DNA from: Diphasiastrum complanatum | Taxonomy: Eukaryota > Streptophyta > Lycopodiopsida > Lycopodiales > Lycopodiaceae | DNA length: 64,000 nt | NCBI GenBank assembly: GCA_029204225.1 | Contig: CM055101.1 | Coordinates: 61,855,140 to 61,919,139, forward strand | Direction: 5' to 3' | In this document: positions 54,559 through 64,000 of the stretch, piece after piece | How the letters are laid out: each line of letters starts with the position of its first letter | Position numbering within the stretch: the first letter of the stretch is position 1 | Notes under the pieces: generated by a model | The model's input: only the letters and a program-made list of their open reading frames with translations | The model's database searches: none | Told to the model about the DNA's origin: nothing | Position numbers and translations under genes: made by a program

Positions 54559-56578
54559 CCAACAGTTTTTGTACCCCATGCCAGATGTTGCCCCTCCACT
54601 AGTGCACCCCACCTATGCTGCTGCACCCATCCCTGCCAGTGCATCCCACTCTCCCCATTCCACGTCTACAGCCGATGCATCCACCAGTGCCTAGCCTGTC
54701 GCGTCATCATCCATTCCCGTCACGGTTGGTGCACCCTGCTGGAGGTCCACCACCCGTCGCCCACCAGGGAGAGCCCTTGTGCAGCAGACCATTTGCGGCG
54801 CGCATCAGCCTCACATGGACAGAGAGGCCACACAGGCCGTGGCCAGTCTGATTTACGAGCTGAACCTGCCCTTTGCCATCACCGACTCTGAGCCCTTCAG
54901 AAGGGCCTTCCGCCTTGCACAGTCTGTCAGCCCTAGCTGGAGAGTCCCTAGTTCAGAGGTTGTCCGCACACACATGCTGAGGGATAGGGTCGAGTCCTTG
55001 TCTAGAGAGATGGAGCCTCTACGTCGGCAATGGGCCACTTACGGTTGCAGCATCATGTCCGATGGCTGGACTGATGTTAGGAGGAGGCCGATCCTCAACA
55101 TACTGGTCTCCAGCTGCATGGGCACACAGTTTTTTTAGGGCAGTGGATTGCAGCAGGGGGGGGAGAGTCATATCTGCAGAGTTCATGTTTGATGTCATCA
55201 GGTCTTCCATCCTAGCCATAGGCCCACAACATGTCATCACGGTGGTGACGAACAATGCCACGAACTGCATTCAGATGGGTGTACTGCTAGAGGCCGAGTT
55301 CCCTCATATTGTTCATACCCCCTGTGCAGCCCACCGACATAGACCTTCTGATGGGGGACATTGGAGCACTTCCCTGGGTTAGAGCCATCGTCCGGGAGGC
55401 CCTCTTCCTGGTGACTTTTGTCACCAGAAAGAGGGGCACACAGTTGATGGCAGAGAGAGAGAGGGAGCTTGTCGAGATGAGAGAGAGAGAGCTTGGGCTT
55501 GAGCACAGAGAGCCCTCATTGTATGAGGCAGATGAGCCAGTGTTAGAGGATGAGCATGATGAGGATGATCCCATTCGGGTTGTGTTTGCCAGACCAGAGA
55601 GGGATGAGGCAGATTATACAGGTGCAAGGCACACGCCACAGGCAGGGGTCACAGGTGCATCATGTCGCAGAGGTGGGACACATGGCACACGTTATACCAG
55701 CAGACAGGTAGGGCACACAGGGGGGGGCGGTGGCATACCTACCTATGTCGACATGATGGAGGAGGCTCTTGATAGAGGGCGGAGTGGTTTAGATGTCGGT
55801 CCCGCAGATGTTTGGATGCATGCAGCACAGAGTCATGGTCGTTACTACGACAGCACACCAGAGGAGGCACCTGATGACTTTCATTGCATAGATTGGGAGG
55901 CCATGCAAGGTCTACAGGGTGCACATGATGAGGCACGGGATGAGGCTTGGGTTGATTCCGGGGTTGGTGCACAAGATGATTCAGAAGTTGGTGCATAGGA
56001 TGATTTAGAGGCAGGTGCACAGGATGAGTCCCAGAGCCCAGAGCATTTGTATTCGGATGCCCAGCTGGCCGACTTGGTTGCCACATTGGATTCAGAGGCC
56101 CAGCAAATGCCGAGTGTCAGGGCGCCCCCATCATCTCTTGCCAACATGCCATACACGAGGGTAGAGAGAGAAAATGCATCAAGAGCTCTCGGGTAGAGAG
56201 AGAAAGCTAGAAATCCAACCAGAGCAGCCGCATGAGGTGCCTACAGTTCCTCCAGCTTCTCAGAGGATGTATGTGCGTCACACAGCTCCTCCAGTGCCAC
56301 CGATGCCATTTAGGCCTGCAGCCCCTCCATCGCTGTCCACTTCTGCTGCACTAGGTCTCCATGGCAAGCCACCATCTGTGCCCAGGTTTTCTCTTGCAGC
56401 GCCCACATCCACAGTGGCTCCTCCAGTGGCAGCACCCACGTCACATCCTCCTTTGGCAGCACCCAGGATGTACCAGTACCGGCCACCACATCGCCCCTTT
56501 CAGTACATATCGCCACTGTACTCGCTCCTGCAGCAGCTCCAAGATGAGGGCAAGGACTTTTGCAGTTTGATTCTCTAG
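54559..56578 (+). pseudogene. hAT-like transposase remnant with DUF659-type domain
   Basis: Continues, in phase, the frame interrupted at 48858. A stop lies near 54690. Then comes a DUF659-type hAT block: ERRQWATYGCSIMSDGWTD-like sequence (about 55020-55070; here LRRQWATYGCSIMSDGWTD), AVDCSRGGRVISAEF, HVITVVTNNATNCIQMG and HIVHTPCAAH, then DLLMGDIGALPWVRAIVREA. Frameshifts fall at the T-run 55130-55136 and near 55310. After FVTRKR the usual hAT core and dimerisation regions are missing and a Glu/Arg-rich then Pro-rich tail follows to 56578, with further stops. Dead, internally deleted copy. Confidence 0.8.
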
Positions 56579-56579
56579 G

Positions 56580-58075
56580 ATAAGTAAGACAACTTGGTAT
56601 TGATCTCAAGGAATCTGATGGAATGGTTAATAATCAAATTTCGAAACATAATTTATCTAAACCTAGGATATATTGCTATCAATTAAGTAATCTTTTATTG
56701 CATGAGTGATGTTGATTGTTTTGCTGCCATAGTGTATTTGTATCATTTATATTAGTAAAATTTTTTGGTGATTTTAAGATTTTGGAAGGTGATATACATA
56801 ATTGTGTTCTAAGCTTTCAAAATAAACGTTAACGAGATTCAAAATACTCGCCTAGAGTGGTAATAATCCCTAGAGAATACTAGTGCATCCAAAGCAAGAC
56901 AAAAGCACAATCTTCACTTCACTTGGTAAGAGCTTAAAATCTGCTTTCACCAAAGTGGATAAAATATGCTGTTAGGAATTGGATTCGAGTTTCTTAAATG
57001 TCACAAAAAATAGACTAAAAAATTTGACCAACCGCAGTACCCTTACTAATAAAAGGTAATGATCAACAAATTTGAGGTTTATATCAAATGGAAATTTCAC
57101 AAAAGCTTTGATTAGTCAAGGTTTGTGTGGAATAAGAGAGAAGATTCAAATGTAAATTTCAATACAAAGTTCTCTAAAGGAGCATATTTAACGAATAACT
57201 TTGAAGGTAGACCAAAATCATGAGCCAATGCTTCAAGAATGCAAGCATAGGAGCATATCTAATTCTTATAGCTTGAAATAGATCCTCCAATTGTTAATTT
57301 TCCAAATATCATTCTAACCTCTTCAAAATGGTTAACGTTAGTGAATTTCTTTCAATATTCACATAATGAGAATTGTTAAGATCCTATGATGCCCTTTAGG
57401 CTCAATTGATGTTCATGTTTCTTAGGCTTAAGTGACTTTTTCTAGGGTTAAGATTCTATGACGCTCCCGAGTTCAAATATTGTTCATGGTTTCTAGGGTT
57501 CATAGTTGATGTTTTCTTTTTTTAAAGCTTTCCACTATTGTAAAAGTGTACAAATGCAAGTCTATGAGAGGAAGTTTTTAGAAGTAGAACGGATTCAACT
57601 TGCAACCTCTATTACAAAGACACCAAAACCTCTCAGTCCAAGACGACCTCCTAGAAGGTGCTTGTGGCAACGAACACCACCGGGTGGAAAGCTATGAATG
57701 TTTGTCAAAATCAAAATGTAGGATACATGTTGGCTAGTGAAGTAATATGGCAATTGGTTACTCTTCTATAATGATCTAGGGTAGCCACCTAACAAGTTCA
57801 AAAGGTTATTTTCATATGGAGTATATCATACCTAATAAATTCCATTGCAAAATGAGTGTCATATGTCCACAATGAACTACCTAATGTATTGATCACTCAT
57901 ATAATACATCTCATTAATATAAAATTGGAATTAGGTTGCCATCAAAGAAAAATATGGAAACAAAAATGTTTCTACAATGCTATTTCTAAACTAGGGGCAT
58001 ATATATGGTATCGTTTAAGGAACTTAGTAATGCTCTAATTACTTTTTATCTAATATTAAAAATGTAACTCATTCT
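56580..58075. other. AT-rich intergenic, nothing recognised
   Basis: No coding block or known element. A matching right terminus of the hAT-like element was not found here. Confidence 0.5.
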
Positions 58076-58078
58076 TTG

Positions 58079-58195
58079 AGTGAGTGAAATAGGGCCTTGG
58101 CATTTTGCGAGTTTCTTTCTTACCATGTGTTCTTTTTATGTTGAGTCATGGCAAGAAAGAAACTCGCAAAATGCCAAGGCCCTATTTCACTCACT
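58079..58195. repeat. near-perfect hairpin, 49-bp arms, 19-nt loop
   Basis: Arm 58079-58127 (agtgagtgaaatagggcctt ...) equals the reverse complement of 58147-58195 except for one position. Read from the minus strand that position becomes a G-U pair, so the RNA would be fully paired. It could be a young MIR-type locus, a siRNA hairpin or a small palindromic element. Confidence 0.95.
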
Positions 58196-58239
58196 AAGAT
58201 TCTAGCATAAGACATTATCAAGAATTATGATTCTAGCAC

Positions 58240-58289
58240 TTCTTGATAATAAATAAGTAATGCTCTAAGTACTTGTTTATTATCAAGAA
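58240..58289. repeat. second hairpin, 20-bp arms, 10-nt loop
   Basis: ttcttgataataaataagta (58240-58259) pairs with 58270-58289 with one mismatch. Confidence 0.9.
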
Positions 58290-58364
58290 TTGTGGTTTGG
58301 TAGTTAAATTCCCACAATGGAATCCCAAAATAATAAATTTTTGAAATCAATATTTCTTTTTTAG

Positions 58365-58457
58365 CCTCCAAAGATGGCACGTCAACATGCCAAGCGAAAC
58401 AACCATATTTTTCTTTTTCGTGTTTCACTTGGCACGTCAGCGTGCTATCTTTGAAGG
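58365..58457. repeat. third, imperfect hairpin with 37-bp arms
   Basis: 58365-58401 against the reverse complement of 58421-58457: 30 of 37 match, and all seven differences are transitions. The right arm region is itself duplicated in tandem (about 58421-58475 and 58479-58531; tgtttcactt ... gaggttgcaattttttttt). Confidence 0.8.
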
Positions 58458-58534
58458 TTGCAATTTTTTTTTTTCTAGTTGTTTCACTTAGCACATTGGC
58501 ATTCTATGTTTGGAGGTTGCAATTTTTTTTTAAA

Positions 58535-59655
58535 AATAGTACATATTATTATTGGCCTTGATTTGCGTAATGTTTTTACTTAAAATTTGGTTCTCAAATG
58601 TGTCAAAATACATTTTCTATTTTATAACTGGAATATTTCAACTTATCAAACCTGTAATGTATCCACAAAAATACAATATAATACCTTAAAAGTAGATATT
58701 GTTCATGATAGGCATGGTTTGATACCTGAATTGCCACATAGACTACACAGTTTGGTACTTGCATTATCACATAGACTATATAATTTGTTTTAAATGAGAA
58801 AGTTGAATGGTTGTAAATGATTCACATGATACAATGGCTCATGCTATGGCGTCCAAGCCTTTTGTGGTATTGAAAAATGAAAAGCCAATTTTAATACGTG
58901 ACGAAAAAGAAAAAGAAAAGAAAAGTGGACACAATACCATAGAAGGAAGATATGCTAGAGATTGTCGTGACACCTATCAAGAGGCATTGAGAGGATAATT
59001 AGTAGTAGATGGAGACAACCAGTGTCACTTTCAAAGTTGTCTCACATTCCAGTCCTCACAAGTGACATGCTTGTTTACATTGAAATCCTTTGAAAATTTT
59101 GCATTTAGTTAGTATCTTATAGTTAGAGATAGAATGCAATTAATATTACATGGCATGTCATGTGCTACATAATCAGTGAACCATGGGTAGAGTGAAACTT
59201 GCAAAACTTGTAAAAAATTAGTCCAATAGTTAATCTAGATCCATTCATTTTTTGCAATTTTCCTCGCAAAGTCGCACAAATCTCCAAAAATACACAAGAA
59301 TCGCAAATAAGTGTCTACTCAACAATATTCGGTCAACTATCAAAGGTCGGTCAACTATCGAAGGAGTATCATAGTGTCAACTATCAAACATTGAGTGAAG
59401 GCCTGAATGTTCGATTCGAACAACTATCGAATCGAACTCAAGCCTTTTTCAACCTCAACTCAAGTCGATTCAATCAAATATTATCGACTATCTAATTAGC
59501 ATGATACCACTCTAATTAAAACTAATTACTTGCTTAAACTATTTTAAACACAATGTAATTAATTCTCACAATGATAGTAGCCATGAGTCTATCTTGATAG
59601 CGACAACCACGGTCACCACCAATATCCATCTCATACATCATAGCTCAACGTACAT
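58535..59655. other. AT-rich intergenic, nothing recognised
   Basis: No gene seen. Minor items: gtcaactatc repeated four times near 59330-59390, and a perfect 10-bp inverted repeat gttcgattcg / cgaatcgaac at 59409-59437. Confidence 0.5.
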
Positions 59656-59659
59656 ATAT

Positions 59660-59745
59660 ATCATAGTACCTCGTGGTACCGCTAGTATGGTACCGTCGGT
59701 ACGGTACCGCCCTGGGATCCGCGGTACCAGGGCGGTACCATTTTT
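59660..59745. repeat. GGTACC/GGATCC palindrome cluster, second copy
   Basis: tggtaccg, cggtacggtaccgcc, ggatccgcggtacc and ggcggtacc within 85 bp, with the same preceding atatatatcatag phrase and following AT-rich stretch as at 48320. Probably the left terminal region of a second member of the family. Confidence 0.55.
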
Positions 59746-59890
59746 AATATTTTTTTATTTTTTAATATATTTTTAATAAATTCTTTTTGCATATTAACTA
59801 CCAAAAAAGAACCAAAAAAAAGTAAAAAAAGGGGGTTCTGGGTGTAAAAAAAGAGGGTACAGTACATGATGCAGGGGACTGTTGCAGTGG

Positions 59891-60071
59891 CACATGGGCA
59901 CTGCGAGTGAGCAGACCGAGGGGCCAATGAGAGACCAGCACAGGGGGGTAGCATCACATGGGGGCAAGTACAGAGGCACATGGGCATTGTGGGTGAGCAG
60001 ACCATGGGCCCAATGGGAGACCAACACAGGGGGGAGCATCACATGGGGGCAGGTACAGAGGCACATGGAGG
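59891..60071. repeat. 86-bp tandem repeat, two copies plus start of a third
   Basis: The unit cacatgggcaytgygrgtga ... aggtacagagg begins at 59891, 59977 and 60062. The 3' flank to 60290 is rich in gtgagagagc-like phrases. Confidence 0.9.
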
Positions 60072-60288
60072 GATGATGGAGATCCACATGGCCGATCAGG
60101 CTGTGGGGATAAATAGGCACTCACAATGCCATTGTGGTCGGCATTTTCAGAGGCTGTGAGAGAGCTAGTGATAGACAGTGAGAGAGCAAGCGAGAGCCGG
60201 TGACAGGCTGTGAGAGGCTGTTTGAGAGCCAAGGTGCTGTGAGAGGGTGTTCAAGGACCATGGTGCTGTGAGGAGAAGGTCGATCGAG

Positions 60289-60654
60289 ATGGCAGAGCGC
60301 ATACCACTGAAGCCCGAGGGCGAAGCCAGGAGGAAGCTTGAGGAAAATATCCGAAGGCACAATGAGAGGCATCTGAAGCAAGAGGCAGATATCCGAGAGA
60401 TGTTGCGACAGACTCGACAGAGAAATCCGGAACCGGAGCCACTCGTCCCCACTGTGGATCCTGTCCCTGCTGTCGAGCTGGATCTGGATGAACAGATCGG
60501 AATGTATTTCACACAACGGTAGCTCATCATGGTCAAGGAAAGGGCGGCCAGACGTCGGGCTAACCAGGAGGCAGCTCGGGCTAACCGGGAGGCAGAGCAA
60601 GAGCAACAAAACAATGCACCAGACGAGGGCGAGGAGTCGGTGGAGGATCAGTGA
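60289..60654 (+). pseudogene. unidentified charged coiled-coil-like reading frame, one internal stop
   Basis: From ATG 60289 the frame reads MAERIPLKPEGEARRKLEEN, LKQEADIREMLRQTRQRN, an acidic Pro-rich linker and DEQIGMYFTQR, a TAG at 60520-60522, then ERAARRRANQEAARANREAE and an acidic end at TGA 60652-60654. High Arg/Glu content suggests helical coiled coil. I do not recognise the family. It follows a GGTACC cluster like the one before the hAT-like element, so it is more likely transposon-derived than a host gene. Confidence 0.5.
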
Positions 60655-61174
60655 GGGATGTTTAGAATAGATAAGGTCCAGCCGTATGTGGCGGACTGTT
60701 CCTATGTAGTTTTCGACAGTTTATGGTGCAACAATTAACTAGATGGCTGCTTAAAAAAATGACTATATATGTGATGTTATCCTGATACAACGGTTGAATA
60801 TATACATAGTTGTTTTTTGTGCAACGCGAGCCTGGTCATGTAAGATGCAATGTCTGTAATTTTTTTAAATGCATATGTATTACGTTTGTTTATGAAATGT
60901 CGTTTGGGGTGTACGGGTGATTGTTGTGCTCATGATGTAGGTGCATATATGTGAAGCTAGCATTCACTTCAAACGAAATTAAATGAAAATAGGATTCACA
61001 CACGCACATAGAATTCGACATAAAATAAAGCATCACATGTACAGAGCGACATACGCACAATGTGCAGCAAATAATGTAGGCCAAACACTGTATATAATGT
61101 GAAAAATCATCCGAGTACAATGGTAGACCGTCTGCTAGAGACAAACTACTGAAACTAAAACAACAGAGCCACAA

Positions 61175-61597
61175 TCAATGCTCTAGTTCTGACTCAGACG
61201 AATGCTCTGGAGACAACTCAGGGCCCCGAGCTGACTCTCGCAGCCGATATCTCTGCCTGTCTGGAACTGGCATGGACTGTGTATCCGAGGGGGAAGACTC
61301 GTCATCCTCATCCTCCCAATCAGCCTCCGCATCAGCCCCCAAGCAGGCCAAACCAACAACACCTGCTCCAACTGGTTGTGATACTGCACCTCCACCTGTA
61401 CTTGGTGCCCTGCGTGGTCGTCCTCTCCTCCCTGGCAGTTTTTGTGCCTTGCCTTTCTTGTTCGGTGCACCCTTGGGCCTTCTTGGTCTCTTGCGGACAA
61501 GAGGAGCTGTCAATGCCTCGTCACCCCCAGGCAAATCACCTGGCTGGCTAGGCTGGGCCCAAGCTGAGGCCGGCTGGGATAGGGAAGCAAAAGAGGG
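61175..61597 (-). pseudogene. unidentified basic/acidic reading frame with AT-hook-like motif
   Basis: Minus-strand frame of about 140 codons after a TAG, with no ATG at its head, so it is truncated, spliced or dead. It reads a basic part (LVRKRPRRPKGAPNKKGK, PGRRGRPRRAP; RGRPRR resembles an AT-hook core), a Gly/Ala linker, and an acidic Ser-rich tail (DWEDEDDESSPSD, SPEHSSESELEH). It converges on the plus-strand frame at 60289. Family unknown. Confidence 0.4.
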
Positions 61598-61639
61598 AAC
61601 TCCCTATGCACCTGAGCGAGGAGGATGAGCTCGTGGAGT

Positions 61640-62640
61640 GTGCGCCCGTGTAAAAATTAAATTTAAGATGACATGGGGGGGGTCTACTAATGTTTGCATG
61701 TCACAATTCCACCAATCTTGATGTAGCACCGACCATTGTGTCTATCAATGCATCCTAGATGCATGATGAATCGCCAGCCATGTCACCCTTCATGACAAGT
61801 AGTCAAATCATTTCTTGATACAAATAGTTGGGATACTTACATACATCCACAGAAAATACCCCAGCCACCAAATGTACTTTTTTATGTTATAGCTCCTAGG
61901 TTGCAGTTTTAATAGCCCCTCAATGACTGCCTTCTTTTAGTCTTCACCTTGAAGAAACTTTACAATTTTTGCATTCATCGATTCTTCTTTCCAAGCAGGA
62001 GATAAAAACTCCCTTAAGATCTATTATTGATAGTCTTTCTTTATGATTATTAAAAACCTAGCACTTTATATTTGCATACACTAGTTCACAAATGTCATTT
62101 GCTTGCTTCCAAGTTTGCAAATGCATTAGTTTCCAAATAGGATTATTTTTGTAGGCCTTGGTCTCAATTAGGCTCACATGAATATCTTGTAAGGGCTAAA
62201 AACTCCATTAATAATAACTACTATTGATGAAGTCTTTAAACTTTCTTTATATTTATTAGAAATCTAGCACTTTATATTTGCATACAAGGCCTAGCTCACA
62301 AGATTCATTTGCTTGCTTCCAAGTTTGTAAATGCATTAGTTTCCAAATAGTAACATGTTTGTTGTGTGGGCCCTGGTTTCAATCAGGCTCACACAAACTG
62401 TACATGCCATTTCAGTACATGCATGATGGAAATCTAAAACTTCTTGAAACTATTAGATTCATTGAGATTCTAGGTAAGTGCTGGTTGCAATGGAAAATAT
62501 TTGCTCTTCAGTCTCCCTTACATACCTTCAATTCTCGCAAATTTATCTTTGAAGTAATGGTTAGAATCCCATATCTAGTAGCAAAAAAACTCTGGAATGT
62601 ATCGAGAGTAGCAAAATCATCATATTACTCTCCTTGACTT
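61640..62640. other. intergenic with a ~200-bp direct duplication
   Basis: 62018-62190 and 62221-62400 share cctagcactttatatttgca, tttgcttgcttccaagtttg and ttggtctcaattaggctcac. An exon-like piece 62416-62473 (ttcag acceptor, AGgtaagtg donor; plus strand) encodes MHDGNLKLLETIRFIEIL, of no known family. Confidence 0.5.
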
Positions 62641-63470
62641 GCATATCCTAGTGCTTACAAGACGAAATGTCCAGTCCACACGGTTGTTAAGATGGAGGGC
62701 ACAAATTTGTTCAAATTTCCTCTGCCATAGCTGAGTTGGATAAGTGTTGAAGTGCACCTACCTAGGTGCAGGCTCAAATTCCAGCTATTGTGTGAGTGGA
62801 CATTTGGAGTTTTGTGCTCCTTATCTTGGCCTTGTCATATTTATAGTTTCTTTTTATCATCAACAAGCCTTTGGCCCAGTATCCACCCACGCATGGGTAA
62901 GGGAATCAAACTTGGTAGGCAAGCGAAGGTATAAAGCTAGTTAAATTATAAATTTTAAAAAACTAAAAATAAAAAACAACATATTAACTAATTCTTGTCA
63001 TAAAGACAAAAAGCAAAACAATAGTTTATTCTGCTGCGAATCAGGTCATTCACATTCATCTGAAACTAAAAATACAGATTGTCTGGTGAAACAGCAACCA
63101 GACCCAACAAGAAAAATGTACATCCAAGTACACATGCTCCACTAAGGGCCTCAAGGACTCTAGTATATGTTTTTTGTTAAACCTAAAACCTCTCAAAGCC
63201 AAAGCAGTTAGATGTAAGTTTTGCTAAAAGCTTTCACAAAAAACCTTAAGTTAACATCCTACCACCTGTGTAATACCCTTCAACAGTCCCTCATTTTCTC
63301 TCGAGCAGTTTGACTAGAGATATCTCCTCTCTTAAAACCTAGACGATCACAAGCTGTAAGTTGCTGAGTGGCATTACCAAGATGGAAGTGAATCCCAAGT
63401 TATGTCTGGACAAATAGATCACTTCGGAAATGGTGGGCAAATCTATATGAATTTTATACCCTTTCGTTAC
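62641..63470. other. intergenic / 3' flank of the gene at 63475, nothing recognised
   Basis: No coding block found. Confidence 0.45.
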
Positions 63471-63474
63471 TTTT

Positions 63475-63915
63475 TCATCTCAAATGGGAATAATTTACTG
63501 GACCATTGAAGGAGGACCATTCTGCATTCATATACTTTCCTGATTGTGAATTACTGCCAGCATTCCTATGTTTGCTTCTAAGTATAAAGTATATTGTTAA
63601 CAACACTACAGTACATGCACTAACAAAACTGCAGTTAACTAAAACTAAATTTGCATGATGAGCTAAATCATGCTCAATCCATGCCTGAATTACTTTGTTT
63701 CGAGTAGCGGGACTAAGGACCACACCTTTTGCTACATCATGATTGCTAACTGCTAATTTGGAGCTTGTTCCAGACTGTGCTTTATCCAAATGTTTACGAG
63801 CAGCAGAATAAGCTACATACTTGAAACCGTATGTATAATGAGGACCTGGCCAAAGGCATTTGAATGACCAGAAAGACCAAGAAACCCAGATGTTGTGGAA
63901 TGTTCTTTCACAGTC
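63475..63915 (-). CDS. probable terminal exon of an unidentified membrane protein gene
   Basis: A minus-strand open block of 146 codons ends at TGA 63475-63477 and is preceded by a good 3' splice site (T-rich tract then gatgcag, exon from 63915). It begins DCERTFHNIWVSWSFWSF and has the segment HYTYGFKYVAYSAARKHLDK and a clear C-terminal hydrophobic helix (LVLVNCSFVSACTVVLLTIY) before a basic RSKHRN stop-transfer. The rest of the gene would lie to the right, beyond the window. A second possible acceptor (ttggccag, about 63848) would shorten the exon. I do not recognise the family, and no function is inferred. Confidence 0.45.
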   Translation of the reverse strand, partial: DCERTFHNIWVSWSFWSFKCLWPGPHYTYGFKYVAYSAARKHLDKAQSGTSSKLAVSNHDVAKGVVLSPATRNKVIQAWIEHDLAHHANLVLVNCSFVSACTVVLLTIYFILRSKHRNAGSNSQSGKYMNAEWSSFNGPVNYSHLR

Positions 63916-64000
63916 CTGCATCACAATATAAACAAAGTGAAAAAACTCTTCTAAATTGAAGACTTTTCTCCTTGGCTGCACAAAAGAGCAAACAACAAAG

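Noticed and set aside
61272-61628. 118-codon plus-strand frame
   Set aside because: Overlaps the minus-strand frame, which has the more protein-like composition. GC-rich sequence is open in several frames, so neither is certain.

Overview
The window is nuclear DNA of a land plant. It holds intron-containing and intronless plant genes (an mTERF of the plastid RUG2/BSM type, a plant-type inositol-tetrakisphosphate 1-kinase and UFM1) in AT-rich, retrotransposon-dominated sequence. Most of the transposable-element sequence is Ty1/copia in several lineages, mostly old and truncated, with fragments of Ty3/gypsy chromovirus, LINE and hAT DNA transposon. Sparse genes, a 5.3 kb intron full of repeats and long dinucleotide arrays suggest a large plant genome, perhaps a gymnosperm. 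That last point is a guess; no sequence here fixes the species.

Layout. 1-3300: MITE remnant, hairpin-rich foldback segment and CT/CA microsatellite. 3302-5083 (-): intact mTERF gene. 6.6-9.1 kb: copia fragment with a pentapeptide-repeat tail, a 203-bp GA array inside an LTR-like segment, and the chromodomain end of a gypsy element. 9.7-12.0 kb: copia LTR, primer-binding site (PBS) and gag (+), cut off by a solo-LTR-like segment. 13.6-16.2 and 17.6-20.7 kb: two related 3'-truncated copia elements (-). 21.6-28.0 kb: UFM1 (+), five exons found by splicing, with the start codon split by intron 1; intron 3 carries a GA array and three ~600-690 bp tandem repeats. 30.3-34.6 kb: LINE fragment, then a decayed copia pol (-). 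36.3-37.6 kb: inverted repeat. 38.1-41.1 kb: copia deletion derivative (-) with two ~1.17 kb LTRs and only 718 bp inside, gag joined directly to RNase H. 42.7-43.7 kb: intact single-exon ITPK (-). 46.9-47.2 kb: Tourist-like MITE with TTA target duplication. 48.4-56.6 kb: GC-rich hAT-like element interrupted by a nearly complete copia element with LTRs, PBS, polypurine tract, gag-pol and a 5-bp target duplication (CTCAG). 58.1-58.5 kb: three consecutive hairpins, one with 49-bp arms and a single mismatch. 59.7-61.6 kb: second GC-rich segment with GGTACC clusters, an 86-bp tandem repeat and two converging reading frames. 63.5 kb to the end: probable last exon of an unknown membrane-protein gene (-).

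The three recognised genes are unrelated housekeeping or signalling functions: plastid RNA metabolism, inositol phosphate phosphorylation and ufmylation. They form no operon or cluster. I found no convincing new multi-gene system. The most unusual items are the splice-created UFM1 start codon, the gag/RNase H deletion retroelement, the fresh copia insertion whose 5' LTR has lost its TATA box, shared ACACGTGT palindromes in copia leaders, and the near-perfect hairpin at 58.1 kb.
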